NCBI GenBank assembly: GCA_903909815.1
Contig: CAIVXG010000182.1
Span: 1 to 51,504 of the forward strand
Reading direction: 5' to 3'
Source of the DNA: an uncultured beta proteobacterium
GTDB taxonomy: Bacteria > Pseudomonadota > Gammaproteobacteria > Burkholderiales > Burkholderiaceae_C
DNA: 51,504 nucleotides
Both the position numbers and the translations under genes were made by a program. Below the pieces are notes generated by a model, which worked only from the letters and a program-made list of their open reading frames with translations, did not search any database and was not told where the DNA came from. Positions 1-8,889 of this stretch are shown here, piece after piece. The first letter of the stretch is position 1, and each line of letters opens with the position of its first letter.

Positions 1-168
1 AGCCTTCTTCGCAGGAGCAGCAGCCTTCTTCGCAGGAGCAGCAGCCTTCTTCGCAGGAGCAGCAGCCTTCTTCGCAGGAGCAGCAGCCTTCTTCGCAGGA
101 GCAGCAGCCTTCTTCGCAGGTGCAGCAGCCTTCTTCGCAGGTGCAGCAGCCTTCTTCGCAGGTGCCGA
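1..168. repeat. 21-bp tandem repeat inside the H1-like gene
   Basis: On the plus strand the unit AGCCTTCTTCGCAGGAGCAGC is repeated head to tail from base 1. The first five units (1-105) are identical, the next two (106-147) differ by one base, and the eighth (148-168) has drifted at its end. Each unit encodes one AAPAKKA heptad. Identical units suggest recent copy-number change by slippage or recombination, so the length of this protein probably varies between strains. Confidence 0.95.
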
Positions 169-222
169 AGTCTTCTTCACAGGTGCAGCCTTCTTCGCGG
201 CTGGTTTTTTCGCAGTTGCCAT
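1..222 (-). CDS. Histone H1-like Ala/Pro/Lys-rich DNA-binding protein (partial, C-terminus beyond window)
   Basis: The gene starts at the ATG at 222 and runs off the left edge, leaving 74 codons. A strong ribosome-binding site (AAGGAG) lies about 6 nt upstream. The protein opens MATAKKPAAKKAAP and continues as near-perfect AAPAKKA heptads. Such lysine/alanine/proline repeats are known from bacterial histone H1-like proteins (HctB or AlgP type) of Burkholderiales, which bind DNA non-specifically and help organise the nucleoid. There is no folded domain in the visible part. The gene lies downstream of nrdAB on the same strand. The total number of heptads cannot be known here. An alternative is the lysine-rich tail of another protein, but the clear start codon and ribosome-binding site argue that this is a true N-terminus. 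Confidence 0.8.
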   Translation of the reverse strand, partial: MATAKKPAAKKAAPVKKTSAPAKKAAAPAKKAAAPAKKAAAPAKKAAAPAKKAAAPAKKAAAPAKKAAAPAKKA

Positions 223-253
223 TATTTTCTCCTTGATCAAGTTACAAAGAGCA

Positions 254-278
254 CTTCGTGCAGTTGGATAGCACGAAG
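254..278 (-). terminator. Hairpin between nrdB and the H1-like gene (terminator or 5' leader structure)
   Basis: Perfect 8-bp arms (254-261 CTTCGTGC and 271-278 GCACGAAG) enclose a 9-nt loop. On the minus strand the stem is followed by TCTTTGTAAC, a weak U-rich tract. It could end nrdAB transcription, but it lies only about 30 nt before the H1-like start codon, which leaves no room for a separate promoter. It may therefore be an attenuator or leader structure of that gene. Confidence 0.35.
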
Positions 279-392
279 CGATGCATGGGGTTGGGCAAGT
301 ACCCAGCGCCATGGACACGGTGACACAACACAGAGGCAACTTCTTCGAGTTGTCCGCTGAGTTGTGGAATTTCAATCATCATCACGAACGGT

Positions 393-1604
393 TCAGTCCC
401 AGGACAGTGCGCCACCGGATTGGTACTCAATGACACGGGTTTCAAAGAAGTTGCGTTCCTTCTTCAGGTCGATCATTTCGCTCATCCAGGGAAACGGGTT
501 TTCTTCGTTCAGGTACAGTGTTTCCAGGCCAATCTGAGTCGCGCGCCGGTTGGCGATGTAGCGCAGATAGCCCTTGAACATGGACGCGTTCATTCCTAAA
601 ACGCCGCGCGGCATGGTGTCTTCGGCGTACTTGTATTCCAACTCAACCGCTTCCATGAACAGGGCCTTGATCTCGGCCTTGAACTCTGCCGTCCAGAGCA
701 AGGGATTTTCCAGCTTGATCTGGTTGATCAGGTCGATGCCGAAATTGCAATGCATGGATTCGTCGCGCAGGATGTACTGGTACTGCTCGGCTGCGCCAGT
801 CATTTTGTTTTGCCGACCCAGCGCCAGGATTTGAGTGAAGCCGACGTAGAAGAACAGACCTTCCATGAGGCAGGCAAAAACGATCAGCGACTTCAGCAGT
901 TTTTGGTCGTTCTCCTGCGTGCCGGTGGTGAAATGCGGATTGGTCAGGGTCTCGATGAACGGGATCAGAAACTGGTCCTTGTTGCGGATCGAATCGACCT
1001 CGTTGTAGGCGTTGAAAATCTCGCCCTCGTCCAGCCCCAGCGATTCGACGATGTACTGATAGGCGTGGGTGTGGATGGCCTCTTCAAAGGCCTGGCGCAG
1101 CAGAAACTGGCGGCACTCGGGCGCTGTGATATGGCGATAGCTTCCCAGCACGATGTTGTTGGCGGCGAGCGAATCGGCGGTGACAAAAAATCCCAGGTTG
1201 CGCTTGATGATGCGGCGCTCGTCTTCGGTCAGGCCATTGGGGTCTTTCCAGAGAGCGATGTCGCGCGACATGTTGACCTCTTGCGGCATCCAGTGATTGG
1301 CGCACGAAGCCAGATACTTTTCCCAGGCCCACTTGTATTTGAAGGGGACGAGCTGGTTGACGTCGGTCTTGCCGTTGATGATGCGCTTGTCGGCGGCATT
1401 CACGCGACGCTGTGTCGGTGCCACGGTGTTCGCTGGCGTCACAGAATGGACCACGGCGCCGTCGTTCAAGGTACGGATGGGAAGACCGGATGAATCGCGC
1501 GCGGTGAGGCTGAGGGAAGAGTCGTCCACCTCGCGGCGTGAGATCGCGCCGCTGTGGTTCAAGGCTTGCAGTGAAGTAGTTTTTTCTTCGTCCCAGTTCA
1601 GCAT
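393..1604 (-). CDS. nrdB: Ribonucleoside-diphosphate reductase, class Ia, beta subunit
   Basis: This is the small radical-carrying subunit of the aerobic ribonucleotide reductase, which partners NrdA to make deoxynucleotides in the cytoplasm. The protein has 403 residues. Diiron ligands and the radical tyrosine are visible: Asp144, the Glu175-x2-His178-x3-Tyr182 motif (EAIHTHAY, matching Glu115/His118/Tyr122 of E. coli), a second-helix Glu in LMEGLFFY, and Glu/His in RDESMH. The tyrosine shows a class Ia rather than Ic enzyme. The N-terminus is about 70-80 residues longer than E. coli NrdB, as is common in this order. It follows nrdA after 121 nt on the same strand, so co-transcription from the NrdR-controlled promoter is likely. 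The start has only a weak GGAAAA ribosome-binding site. Confidence 0.97.
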   Translation of the reverse strand: MLNWDEEKTTSLQALNHSGAISRREVDDSSLSLTARDSSGLPIRTLNDGAVVHSVTPANTVAPTQRRVNAADKRIINGKTDVNQLVPFKYKWAWEKYLASCANHWMPQEVNMSRDIALWKDPNGLTEDERRIIKRNLGFFVTADSLAANNIVLGSYRHITAPECRQFLLRQAFEEAIHTHAYQYIVESLGLDEGEIFNAYNEVDSIRNKDQFLIPFIETLTNPHFTTGTQENDQKLLKSLIVFACLMEGLFFYVGFTQILALGRQNKMTGAAEQYQYILRDESMHCNFGIDLINQIKLENPLLWTAEFKAEIKALFMEAVELEYKYAEDTMPRGVLGMNASMFKGYLRYIANRRATQIGLETLYLNEENPFPWMSEMIDLKKERNFFETRVIEYQSGGALSWD

Positions 1605-1725
1605 AAATTTTCCAGTGCTCGGATTATGAAAGCAGCATTGCGAAATGAAAAGTATTCATTCATGCCGACGCGTCGAGGTGTTGTTCCATCGCATCGTTCT
1701 TGCGAGAAATTCGGCGACAAAATAA

Positions 1726-4653
1726 TCACTGACATGCTTCACAGCCCGGATCGTCGATCGCGCAAAACTTGATGTCGGTGGCGGGTGTCGCCAGCATCTT
1801 CGCACGCGCTGCAGCGGCCGCTGCGTCAAGCGCACTCATGCTCGCGCCGGAAGCATTGCTGCCCGAAGAAACCGCATTCATGCGACCCGCCGTGACTGTG
1901 GATTTTTCCGCGTGCGTCGCACCCACGGTGCGCAGGTAGTAGGTGGTTTTCAAACCGCGCACCCAGGCCAGCTTGTAGGTGTCGTCGAGCTTCTTGCCCG
2001 AGGCGCCTGGCATGTAGATGTTGAGCGACTGCGCCTGGTCGATCCACTTCTGGCGCCGCGCGGCGGATTCCACCAGCCAGGTGGGTTCGACCTCAAAAGC
2101 GGTGGCGTACAGCGACTTGATCTCCTGCGGCACGCGATCGATGGGACGCAGCGAACCGTCGAAGTGCTTCAGATCCATCACCATCACGTCATCCCACAAA
2201 CCCAGCAGCTTCAAGTCGCGCACCAGGTAGTGGTTGATGATGGTGAATTCGCCCGAGAGATTCGACTTGACGGAGAGGTTGCCAAAGCAGGGCTCGATGG
2301 AAGCGTCCACACCGATGATGTTGGAGATGGTGGCCGTGGGTGCGATCGCCACGCAGTTGGAGTTGCGCATTCCGTCCTGTTGGATCTTCTGGCGCAGCGC
2401 GTCCCAGTCCAGCGCGGAAGATCGATCGACCTCGACGTAGCCGCCGCGCTCCTTGGCCAGCACGTCCAGCGTGTCCAGCGGCAGGATGCCTTTGTCCCAC
2501 GAGGAGCCGGCGTAGCTGGCGTATTTGCCGCGCTCCTTGGCCAACTCGCTGGAGGCCCAATAGGCGTAATAGCAGATCGCTTCCATCGATGTGTCGGCGA
2601 AGCTCACGGCCGCGTCGCTGGCGTAGGGCGTGCGCAACTCGTACAAGCTGTCCTGAAAACCCATCAGACCCAGGCCCACCGGACGATGGCGCAGGTTCGA
2701 GTCGCGCGCCTTCTTCACGGCGTAAAAGTTGATGTCGATCACGTTATCCAGCATGCGCATGGCGGTGGTGATGGTGCGGCGCAGCTTGGCATGGTCCAGT
2801 GTCTTGGCACCGCCTGCGCCGTCCTGCAGGTGCTGGCGCAGGTTCACCGAGCCCAGGTTGCAGACTGCGGTTTCGGTGTCGCTGGTGTTGAGCGTGATTT
2901 CGGTGCACAGGTTGGACGAGTGCACCACGCCCACGTGCTGCTGGGGCGAGCGCAGATTGCAGGCGTCCTTGAAGGTGATCCAAGGATGGCCGGTCTCGAA
3001 CAGCATGGTCAGCATCTTGCGCCACAGGTCGGCCGCCGGCAGGGTCTTCGTCGGGCTGATCTCGCCGCTTGCCGCCTTGGCTTCGTAGGCGACGTAGGCC
3101 TTCTCAAACTCAACGCCGAACTTGTCGTGCAGATCCGGTGTGTTGGACGGCGAGAACAGCGTCCACGAACCCTTTTCCATGACGCGGCGCATGAACAGAT
3201 CCGGAATCCAGTTGGCCGTGTTCATGTCGTGCGTGCGGCGCCGGTCGTCGCCGGTGTTCTTGCGCAGTTCCAGAAACTCTTCGATGTCCAAGTGCCAGGT
3301 TTCCAAGTAAGTGCAGACCGCACCCTTGCGCTTTCCACCCTGGTTCACCGCGACGGCGGTGTCGTTGACCACCTTGAGGAAGGGCACCACGCCCTGGGAC
3401 TCGCCATTGGTACCCTTGATGTGGGAACCCATGGCGCGAACACGCGTCCAGTCGTTGCCAAGACCGCCGGCAAATTTCGAGAGCAAGGCGTTTTCCTTGA
3501 TCGACTCGTAGATGCCGTCCAGGTCGTCGGGCACGGTGGTCAGATAGCATGACGAAAGCTGTGGTCTGCGCGTGCCGGCGTTGAAGAGCGTGGGCGTGCT
3601 CGACATGAAGTCAAAGCTGGACAGCACTTCATAGAATTCGATGGCGCGGGCTTCGCGGTCGATCTCGTTCAGCGCCAGTCCCATGGCCACGCGCATGAAG
3701 AAAGCCTGCGGCAGTTCAATGCGGGTCTTGCGCACGTGCAGAAAGTAGCGGTCGTACAGGGTCTGAAGTCCCAGGTAATCGAACTGCAGGTCGCGCTCGG
3801 CCTTGAGCGCCCGGCCCAGCTTCTTCAGGTCGTATTGGCCCAGCTTCTCGTCCAGCAATTCGGCGGCGATGCCCTTCTTGATGAACTGCGGAAAATACTC
3901 GGCGTAGCGTTCGCCCATTTCGGCCGGACTGACCTCGGCGTCGAACACTTCGCGCGCAATCGTGTTGAGCAGCAGCCGCGCCGTGGCGTAGGAGTAATCG
4001 GGATCCTTTTCGATCAGGGTACGTGCTGCCAGGATGGACGCCTTGTAGACCTCGTCCATGGGCACGCCGTCATACAGGTTGCGCAGCGTCTCGCTCAAGA
4101 TCGGCTCGGGCTTGACCTCGGCACCCAGCCCAGAGCAGGCAGATTCGATCAGGCTTTGCAGTCGCCGCAGATCCAGCACCACGCGCTGGCCCTTGTCGAT
4201 GGCGTGCAGGATGGGCGCTGCCGGTGCTGCCTGTGTCGCCTGGCGCGAGCGCTCCTGCGTGCGGCGTTCCCGGTACAGCACGTAGGCGCGCGCAATTTCG
4301 TGGTGCCCGCTGCGCATCAAGCCCAGTTCCACCTGATCCTGAATATCTTCAATGTGAAAGCTGCCGCCGCTGGGACGCGAGCGCAGCAGGCCGCGGATCA
4401 CGGTTTGTGTGAGCGCGTCCACGGTTTCACGGATGCTGGCCGAGGCGGCGCCCTGCGTGCCATGCACGGCCAGAAAGGCCTTCATCATCGCGACTGCAAT
4501 CTTGTTGGGCTCGAACGCCACCACGGCGCCGTTGCGACGGATGATCTGATAGTGCGTGAGCAGGCCGGAAGACCCGGGCGTGGCAGGGTCCAGGCTCTGG
4601 GGTTGGGGTGCAGCGCCGAGCGCAGCGCTGGAGGAATTCATGGCAGTTTGCAT
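1726..4653 (-). CDS. nrdA: Ribonucleoside-diphosphate reductase, class Ia, alpha subunit
   Basis: This is the catalytic subunit that reduces NDPs to dNDPs. An ATP-cone begins near residue 30 (YQIIRRNGAVVAFEPNKIA), giving allosteric dATP/ATP control. The redox and radical residues are present: Cys in LSSCYLTTV, the Asn-x-Cys-x-Glu of SSNLCTEI, the partner Cys in AVCNLGSVN, and the C-terminal shuttle pair in GCEACQ. The start chosen is ATG 4653 (MQTAMNSSS), giving 975 residues, in the family range. The frame stays open up to 5013, but that extension would run through the NrdR operators and into ampD and is not credible. ATG 4641 is a possible alternative; neither has a clear ribosome-binding site. 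It is the first gene of the nrdAB unit. Confidence 0.97.
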   Translation of the reverse strand: MQTAMNSSSAALGAAPQPQSLDPATPGSSGLLTHYQIIRRNGAVVAFEPNKIAVAMMKAFLAVHGTQGAASASIRETVDALTQTVIRGLLRSRPSGGSFHIEDIQDQVELGLMRSGHHEIARAYVLYRERRTQERSRQATQAAPAAPILHAIDKGQRVVLDLRRLQSLIESACSGLGAEVKPEPILSETLRNLYDGVPMDEVYKASILAARTLIEKDPDYSYATARLLLNTIAREVFDAEVSPAEMGERYAEYFPQFIKKGIAAELLDEKLGQYDLKKLGRALKAERDLQFDYLGLQTLYDRYFLHVRKTRIELPQAFFMRVAMGLALNEIDREARAIEFYEVLSSFDFMSSTPTLFNAGTRRPQLSSCYLTTVPDDLDGIYESIKENALLSKFAGGLGNDWTRVRAMGSHIKGTNGESQGVVPFLKVVNDTAVAVNQGGKRKGAVCTYLETWHLDIEEFLELRKNTGDDRRRTHDMNTANWIPDLFMRRVMEKGSWTLFSPSNTPDLHDKFGVEFEKAYVAYEAKAASGEISPTKTLPAADLWRKMLTMLFETGHPWITFKDACNLRSPQQHVGVVHSSNLCTEITLNTSDTETAVCNLGSVNLRQHLQDGAGGAKTLDHAKLRRTITTAMRMLDNVIDINFYAVKKARDSNLRHRPVGLGLMGFQDSLYELRTPYASDAAVSFADTSMEAICYYAYWASSELAKERGKYASYAGSSWDKGILPLDTLDVLAKERGGYVEVDRSSALDWDALRQKIQQDGMRNSNCVAIAPTATISNIIGVDASIEPCFGNLSVKSNLSGEFTIINHYLVRDLKLLGLWDDVMVMDLKHFDGSLRPIDRVPQEIKSLYATAFEVEPTWLVESAARRQKWIDQAQSLNIYMPGASGKKLDDTYKLAWVRGLKTTYYLRTVGATHAEKSTVTAGRMNAVSSGSNASGASMSALDAAAAAARAKMLATPATDIKFCAIDDPGCEACQ

Positions 4654-4751
4654 AGGATCTATTGAAGTTGTTCTGAGGTGTAGGGATCGGACGAGCGGAG
4701 TCGATGGCGCGTATTCTGCCTCTTTCTCACCCGCTGCGCATCTCGAAGGAC

Positions 4752-4799
4752 ACACTATATCCAGTGTTTGAACCGAATTCAAGACACTACTGGTAGTGT
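4752..4799 (-). promoter_or_regulatory. Paired NrdR boxes in the nrdA promoter region
   Basis: Two 16-bp near-palindromes, ACACTATATCCAGTGT (4752-4767) and ACACTACTGGTAGTGT (4784-4799), match the NrdR box pattern ACAC-(N)8-GTGT. They are 32 bp apart start to start, three helical turns, the usual arrangement for this ATP/dATP-sensing repressor of ribonucleotide reductase genes. They lie 99-147 bp upstream of the chosen nrdA start and downstream of the ampD stop, so they fit nrdAB control. The nrdR gene is not in this window. Confidence 0.9.
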
Positions 4800-4849
4800 T
4801 TGTACCGGTTTTCCGCGTTTCGCCTGACGGGCTCGGAAAAGGCGTGACG

Positions 4850-5473
4850 TCAAGCCGTTTTCGCCGCCGCCGATGGCGGGGGAAAACACCGGGGCAAGCC
4901 ACCGAGGGCGCGCTGCAAGAGCGGCCAATCGAAGCCCGCACCGGGGTCTCGTTTGCGTCCGGGCGCAATGTGTTCGTGCCCGGCCACGTGCTGAATCGGA
5001 TAGCGCTGTGCAATCGCTGCGCACAGGCAGCTCAGCGTTTCGTATTGCGCCGCTTCGAATTCATCCCCCTCGATTCCTTCGAGCTCAATCCCGATGGAGT
5101 CGTCGTTGCAGTTGTCGCGTCCGCGGTAGCTGGAAACCCCGGCGTGCCAGGCGCGCGCATCGCAATTCACGAACTGCCATAGCTGCCCGTCGCGTCGGAT
5201 AAAGAAATGGGCTGACACCTGAAGCCCGGCTATCTGCGCGAAATAGGGATGGGCCGTCCAGTCCAGCGCGTTGGTGAACAGACGCAGCACTTCATCGCCG
5301 CCGTACTCGCCGGGCGGCAGACTGATGGAGTGCAGCACAATCAGGTCGATCTCGGCCTGTGTCGGGCGCGGACCGAAGTTGGGCGAGGGCAGGGCGCGCG
5401 CGAACCGATACCAACCGGCATTCCACAAGCCGCTGCGTGGATCGGCCTCACTCGGAGTCGGTTGCACCATCAT
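4850..5473 (-). CDS. ampD: 1,6-anhydro-N-acetylmuramyl-L-alanine amidase
   Basis: This is a cytoplasmic zinc amidase that cleaves the peptide from anhydro-muropeptides during cell-wall recycling. In many Gram-negatives its loss induces AmpC. The 207-residue product has an amidase_2 fold. Zinc ligands by motif are His48 (LIVLHSIS), His166 (AGHEHIAPGRKRDPG) and Asp176 of the same segment. The C-terminal tail after the domain is about 20 residues. The start is ATG 5473 or the adjacent ATG 5470, with an AAGG ribosome-binding site just upstream. It overlaps the 3' end of pilR by 26 bp, so it is likely translationally coupled to the ccsA-pilSR-ampD run. Confidence 0.95.
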   Translation of the reverse strand: MMVQPTPSEADPRSGLWNAGWYRFARALPSPNFGPRPTQAEIDLIVLHSISLPPGEYGGDEVLRLFTNALDWTAHPYFAQIAGLQVSAHFFIRRDGQLWQFVNCDARAWHAGVSSYRGRDNCNDDSIGIELEGIEGDEFEAAQYETLSCLCAAIAQRYPIQHVAGHEHIAPGRKRDPGAGFDWPLLQRALGGLPRCFPPPSAAAKTA

Positions 5474-6920
5474 CGCCCTTGGGTGCCTGAATGTTCAGTC
5501 GCGCCATGCGGTAGCGAATCTGGCGCAGATTCAAACGCAGGCTGGCCGCCGCCGCAGTCCGGTTGAAATGATGCTCCTGCAGGGCGCGGACCAGTACGTC
5601 GCGTTCCAGTTGGTCCAGATAGGCTTGCAGGTCTTGCGACTGCGGCGTCTGAGCCGGCTCCATGACCATCGGGGCCATCACGCCGCAATCCTCCTCCAGC
5701 GTGGCAGCCTGGGTCGGGGCAAAGTCCACGTGCAGCGATTCACCGTCGCTCAGTGCCACGGCGCGGTGCAGCAAGTTTTCCAGCTCGCGCACATTGCCGC
5801 TGAGTCGCAGACTGGCCAGCTGTTCAAACAGTTCATTTGAAAGCACCGGCACCGTCATGCCGGATTCTGCGGCGATGCGCACCAGCAGGGCCGCGCACAG
5901 CGCAGGCAAATCTTCACGGCGCTCGCGCAATGGAGGAATCAGGATCTCGATGACGTTGAGGCGGTAAAAAAGGTCCTGTCGGAACTCGCGGGCCTGAACG
6001 GCGGCCGCCAGATCCTTGTGCGTGGCGCTGAGTATGCGCACGTCCACGCGCTCTTCCTGCGTGGATCCCAAAGGGCGCACGCTTCGCTCCTGGATCGCGC
6101 GCAGCAACTTGGACTGCATGGCCAAGGGCAAGTCGCCGATTTCGTCCAGAAACAGGGTGCCGCCATGGGCCGCCTGGAAGTAGCCTTCGCGGTCTTGCGT
6201 GGCGCCGGTATAGGAGCCTTTTTTGGCGCCAAAGAATTCCGCCTCCAGCAGGTTTTCGGGGATCGCACTGCAATTCACGGCAACAAAAGCGTGGCCGGCG
6301 CGGTGGCTGCAGTCATGGATCGCACGTGCCACCAGTTCCTTTCCCGTACCCGATTCGCCGCGCACCAGCACCGGCGCCATGCTGGGCGCGATCTTGACAA
6401 TGCGGTCCTTGACGGCACGCATGCCCGCAGAATCACCCACCAGTCGGAACAGGGCGGAGGCGCCAGCGTCGGGGCGCTGTCCCATCCGTCGCTCGGGCGC
6501 AGCGGACCCAGTTCGGGCCGCTTGGGGCGCTGAAGGGAAGCCTTGAATGGCCGATGCGACAACGGTTCTAAACTGCTTCAGATCGACCGGTTTGGTAAGG
6601 TAGTCAAATGCGCCGGCGCGCAGCGACTCGACTGCGTTTTCTGCCGATCCGTAGGCGGTGATGACGACGGAGCGCTCGCTGCGCCGGTCTTTGGCCAGAG
6701 CTTGCAACAGCTCCAGACCCAATCCATCGGGTAGCCTCATGTCGGTGATCACCAGATCAAATCTTCCCTGCTCCAACAGGATTCGAGCCTGTGCCAGATT
6801 CTCCGCCGTTTCTACGCGATAGCCCTCACGCAACAGCGTGAGTTCGTACACGGTGCGCAGGTCGGGTTCGTCGTCAACGACCAGGACCCTGACGGAGGAT
6901 GGAGATGATGTGGGCGGCAT
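5448..6920 (-). CDS. pilR: Sigma-54-dependent NtrC-family response regulator, PilR-like
   Basis: This is probably the partner of the PilS kinase just upstream, activating sigma-54 promoters such as that of the pilin gene. The receiver domain covers residues 10-125, with the phospho-acceptor Asp60 in VITDMRLP and the switch Lys in YLTKPVD. The AAA+ domain runs from about 160 to 390, with Walker A GESGTGKE at 188-195. The sigma-54 contact loop reads GSYTGA instead of the usual GAFTGA, and Walker B is TLFLDEIGDLP. A Fis-type helix-turn-helix ends the protein (NRTAAAASLRLNLRQIRYRMARL). The length of 490 is slightly above PilR of Pseudomonas. The start lies 18 nt after pilS. No pilin gene is in the window, so the target is inferred from gene order. 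Confidence 0.9.
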   Translation of the reverse strand: MPPTSSPSSVRVLVVDDEPDLRTVYELTLLREGYRVETAENLAQARILLEQGRFDLVITDMRLPDGLGLELLQALAKDRRSERSVVITAYGSAENAVESLRAGAFDYLTKPVDLKQFRTVVASAIQGFPSAPQAARTGSAAPERRMGQRPDAGASALFRLVGDSAGMRAVKDRIVKIAPSMAPVLVRGESGTGKELVARAIHDCSHRAGHAFVAVNCSAIPENLLEAEFFGAKKGSYTGATQDREGYFQAAHGGTLFLDEIGDLPLAMQSKLLRAIQERSVRPLGSTQEERVDVRILSATHKDLAAAVQAREFRQDLFYRLNVIEILIPPLRERREDLPALCAALLVRIAAESGMTVPVLSNELFEQLASLRLSGNVRELENLLHRAVALSDGESLHVDFAPTQAATLEEDCGVMAPMVMEPAQTPQSQDLQAYLDQLERDVLVRALQEHHFNRTAAAASLRLNLRQIRYRMARLNIQAPKGDDGATDSE

Positions 6921-6938
6921 GAAGAGGTGCTTTGGAGC

Positions 6939-8669
6939 TCAATACAGTTCAGCTTGCAGTGCCGTAGTCGCGCTCGCCGGCGCGCGCTCACTGCGGAACG
7001 CGACGCTGAATTCGTTGCCCTCTTCGCTGTCACCACCCATTGCGCTGCGCAGCGCACGTTGATAGGAGATGACGGCTTGATGGCGCTCGCACAATTCGCG
7101 GCAAATGTACAGTCCCAGGCCGCTGGAGCGGCTCTGCGATGAAAAGAACGGCTCGAACAGGCGCTGCTGCACCGTCATTTCCAGGCGCTCGCCCGCGTTC
7201 CACACGGTAAGGATGCCCCGACCTGCGTGGGAAATCGAAGATTGAACCCGGATTGAGCCCAGACCTGGGTGGGAATGGCGCACGGCATTGTCCAGCAGGT
7301 TGATGAGGACACGGCGCAGGTGATCCGGATCAAAGCTCACATTCAGGTCGCTGGCACCCAGTTCCAATTGCACGCGCTGCGCCCGACCTGTCTGCTGCGC
7401 CCACTCGTCGCACATGGAACGAATCGCCTCATCCAGTCTGACGCGCGCAAAGAAACTCCCGTCAGGCTCGCTCTTGACGCGCGCGATGTCCAGCACCTCG
7501 TCCACAATTTTTCCCAGGCGCTGGGCATTCTCTCGCACCATCAGGGAAAGTCGCTTGTGCGCGGGATCTAGCAGGTCTTCGTCGAGCAATTCATTGGCCT
7601 GCGCGATAGCGGCCAACGGGTTGCGAATTTCGTGTGCCACAGCGGTGGACATGCGGCCCAGGGCGGCAAGCTTTTCGGTGCGCAAGCGCGCTTCCATCTC
7701 GCGCAAATCCTGCAAAAACATGACGCACAGGTTTTCGCCGGCATTGGCCGGGGCAGCCGTCAAGCGAGTCTGGACATGCAAGGTGCGTGCGTTCTCCGGC
7801 GCGTGGTGGATCTTCAGGTCAAGACGCTGATTGGCATCGCGCTCGAAGGTGAGTGCCGCGAGCGCGTGCAACGCCGACCAACCCGTCTCAGCACCCAGGT
7901 CGAACGGCGTGTCGGGTGCGCACTCACCGGGCCCCAGCAAGCGCCGAGCGGTGGGGTTGGCGACGCGCACCACGCCGTTGGCGTCCACCACCAACACCCC
8001 GTCGCCCAGGGTTTCAATCACCAGTTCGTTCACCCGACGTTGCAGTTGCTCGGCCATTTCGCTGCGCTGCGCCAGTTGCTGCTCATGCGCCAGGCGCACG
8101 GCCAATTGGTTCACCAGCAGGGCCAGCATGAATACCGCCGCACCGGTCAATCCCGCCTGAAAGAATTGCGGCGTCAGGTCGGCGCTGTTGTTGAGGCCCA
8201 GGCGCCATGCATTGAACAGCAGCAGCAAGGTGACGCTGGCCGCTGTGGCCACGGCCAAACGCAGCGATCCCAGGACCGAGGACAATAGCACCGGCAAGGC
8301 GTAAAGCGGCGTGTAGCTGATGCTGCCCACCTGCAGCAACTCCAGCACCGAGAACATCAGCACGTCCACGATGGTGGTGAATATCCAGTGCTCGCTGAAG
8401 GACGGGCCACGCTGCGCCGGTCCGGCCGACAGGCGTTCTGCCAGGGTGACGCCAAGATACGCCGTGCAGAGCACGGCAACCCAGGCCATGGCGGGTACGC
8501 GTGAGAGCGCATACATGGACGCATGCACCAGCAACAGCGTCACAGCGATTGCGACGCGGGCCGTCATGAAGGCTTGCCACAGTCGGCCAAAGGCCCTGCC
8601 TTCCAGCGCGGGAGCGCTGGTACGCAAGCCCAAAGGCCCAGCTTGCAGGGCGGAATCCGCCTGCGTCAT
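6939..8669 (-). CDS. pilS: PilS-like membrane sensor histidine kinase
   Basis: The 576-residue kinase has about six transmembrane segments in its first ~200 residues (for example VAIAVTLLLVHASMYAL and LTGAAVFMLALLVNQLAV), a linker helix, a PAS domain (VIETLGDGVLVVDANGVVRV), then HisKA with the phospho-accepting His346 in VAHEIRNPL and a HATPase domain ending SSGLGLYICREL. In PilS the membrane region senses pilin subunits in the inner membrane and signals to PilR. Here the next gene encodes that regulator. The start chosen is ATG 8669, one nucleotide after the upstream stop (TGACATG), a coupled junction. A longer frame opens at 8774, but it would overlap the neighbouring gene entirely. Confidence 0.88.
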   Translation of the reverse strand: MTQADSALQAGPLGLRTSAPALEGRAFGRLWQAFMTARVAIAVTLLLVHASMYALSRVPAMAWVAVLCTAYLGVTLAERLSAGPAQRGPSFSEHWIFTTIVDVLMFSVLELLQVGSISYTPLYALPVLLSSVLGSLRLAVATAASVTLLLLFNAWRLGLNNSADLTPQFFQAGLTGAAVFMLALLVNQLAVRLAHEQQLAQRSEMAEQLQRRVNELVIETLGDGVLVVDANGVVRVANPTARRLLGPGECAPDTPFDLGAETGWSALHALAALTFERDANQRLDLKIHHAPENARTLHVQTRLTAAPANAGENLCVMFLQDLREMEARLRTEKLAALGRMSTAVAHEIRNPLAAIAQANELLDEDLLDPAHKRLSLMVRENAQRLGKIVDEVLDIARVKSEPDGSFFARVRLDEAIRSMCDEWAQQTGRAQRVQLELGASDLNVSFDPDHLRRVLINLLDNAVRHSHPGLGSIRVQSSISHAGRGILTVWNAGERLEMTVQQRLFEPFFSSQSRSSGLGLYICRELCERHQAVISYQRALRSAMGGDSEEGNEFSVAFRSERAPASATTALQAELY

Positions 8670-8670
8670 G

Positions 8671-8889
8671 TCAGGATTCCGCCTGCTGGCGGTGTTGCTC
8701 ACAGCAGTAATAGCCGCGCAGGCCGACGAGCGCTTCAGCCTGCGGCACGTGCACGTGACACAAGGCACAGGCAAACACGGTTTGCGCCTGTCGCTGCGGG
8801 GTCTCGCTGCTGGAGTCCGCGCGCGGTCGGGCCGAGCGCCAAAGCCAAAGCCCCAAGGCCAGGACCGCCAGCACCAGCAGCAATTTCAT
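8671..8889 (-). CDS. Small membrane-anchored PP0621-family protein
   Basis: This 72-residue protein opens with one transmembrane helix (MKLLLVLAVLALGLWLW). It carries two cysteine pairs that could bind a metal (CALCHVHVP and YYCCEQH) with a histidine between, resembling a treble-clef or zinc ribbon. Small proteins of this kind, called PP0621 family, recur between the ccsA-like gene and pilS in Burkholderiales; their function is not known. It overlaps the ccsA stop by 4 nt (ATGA) and pilS starts 1 nt after its stop, so it is a genuine operon member. A longer frame to 9039 was rejected because it would lie inside ccsA. Confidence 0.8.
   Translation of the reverse strand: MKLLLVLAVLALGLWLWRSARPRADSSSETPQRQAQTVFACALCHVHVPQAEALVGLRGYYCCEQHRQQAES

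Noticed and set aside
1..168. Tandem 21-bp repeats as a CRISPR array
   Set aside because: Units are contiguous without spacers and encode AAPAKKA heptads in frame with a real start codon.
1912..3552. 546-residue plus-strand open frame opposite nrdA
   Set aside because: Shadow of nrdA; no recognisable domain and composition typical of antisense frames.
4654..5013. In-frame N-terminal extension of nrdA up to 5013
   Set aside because: It runs through the NrdR operators and the ampD coding region and has no conserved residues; the family's normal length fits the start at 4653.
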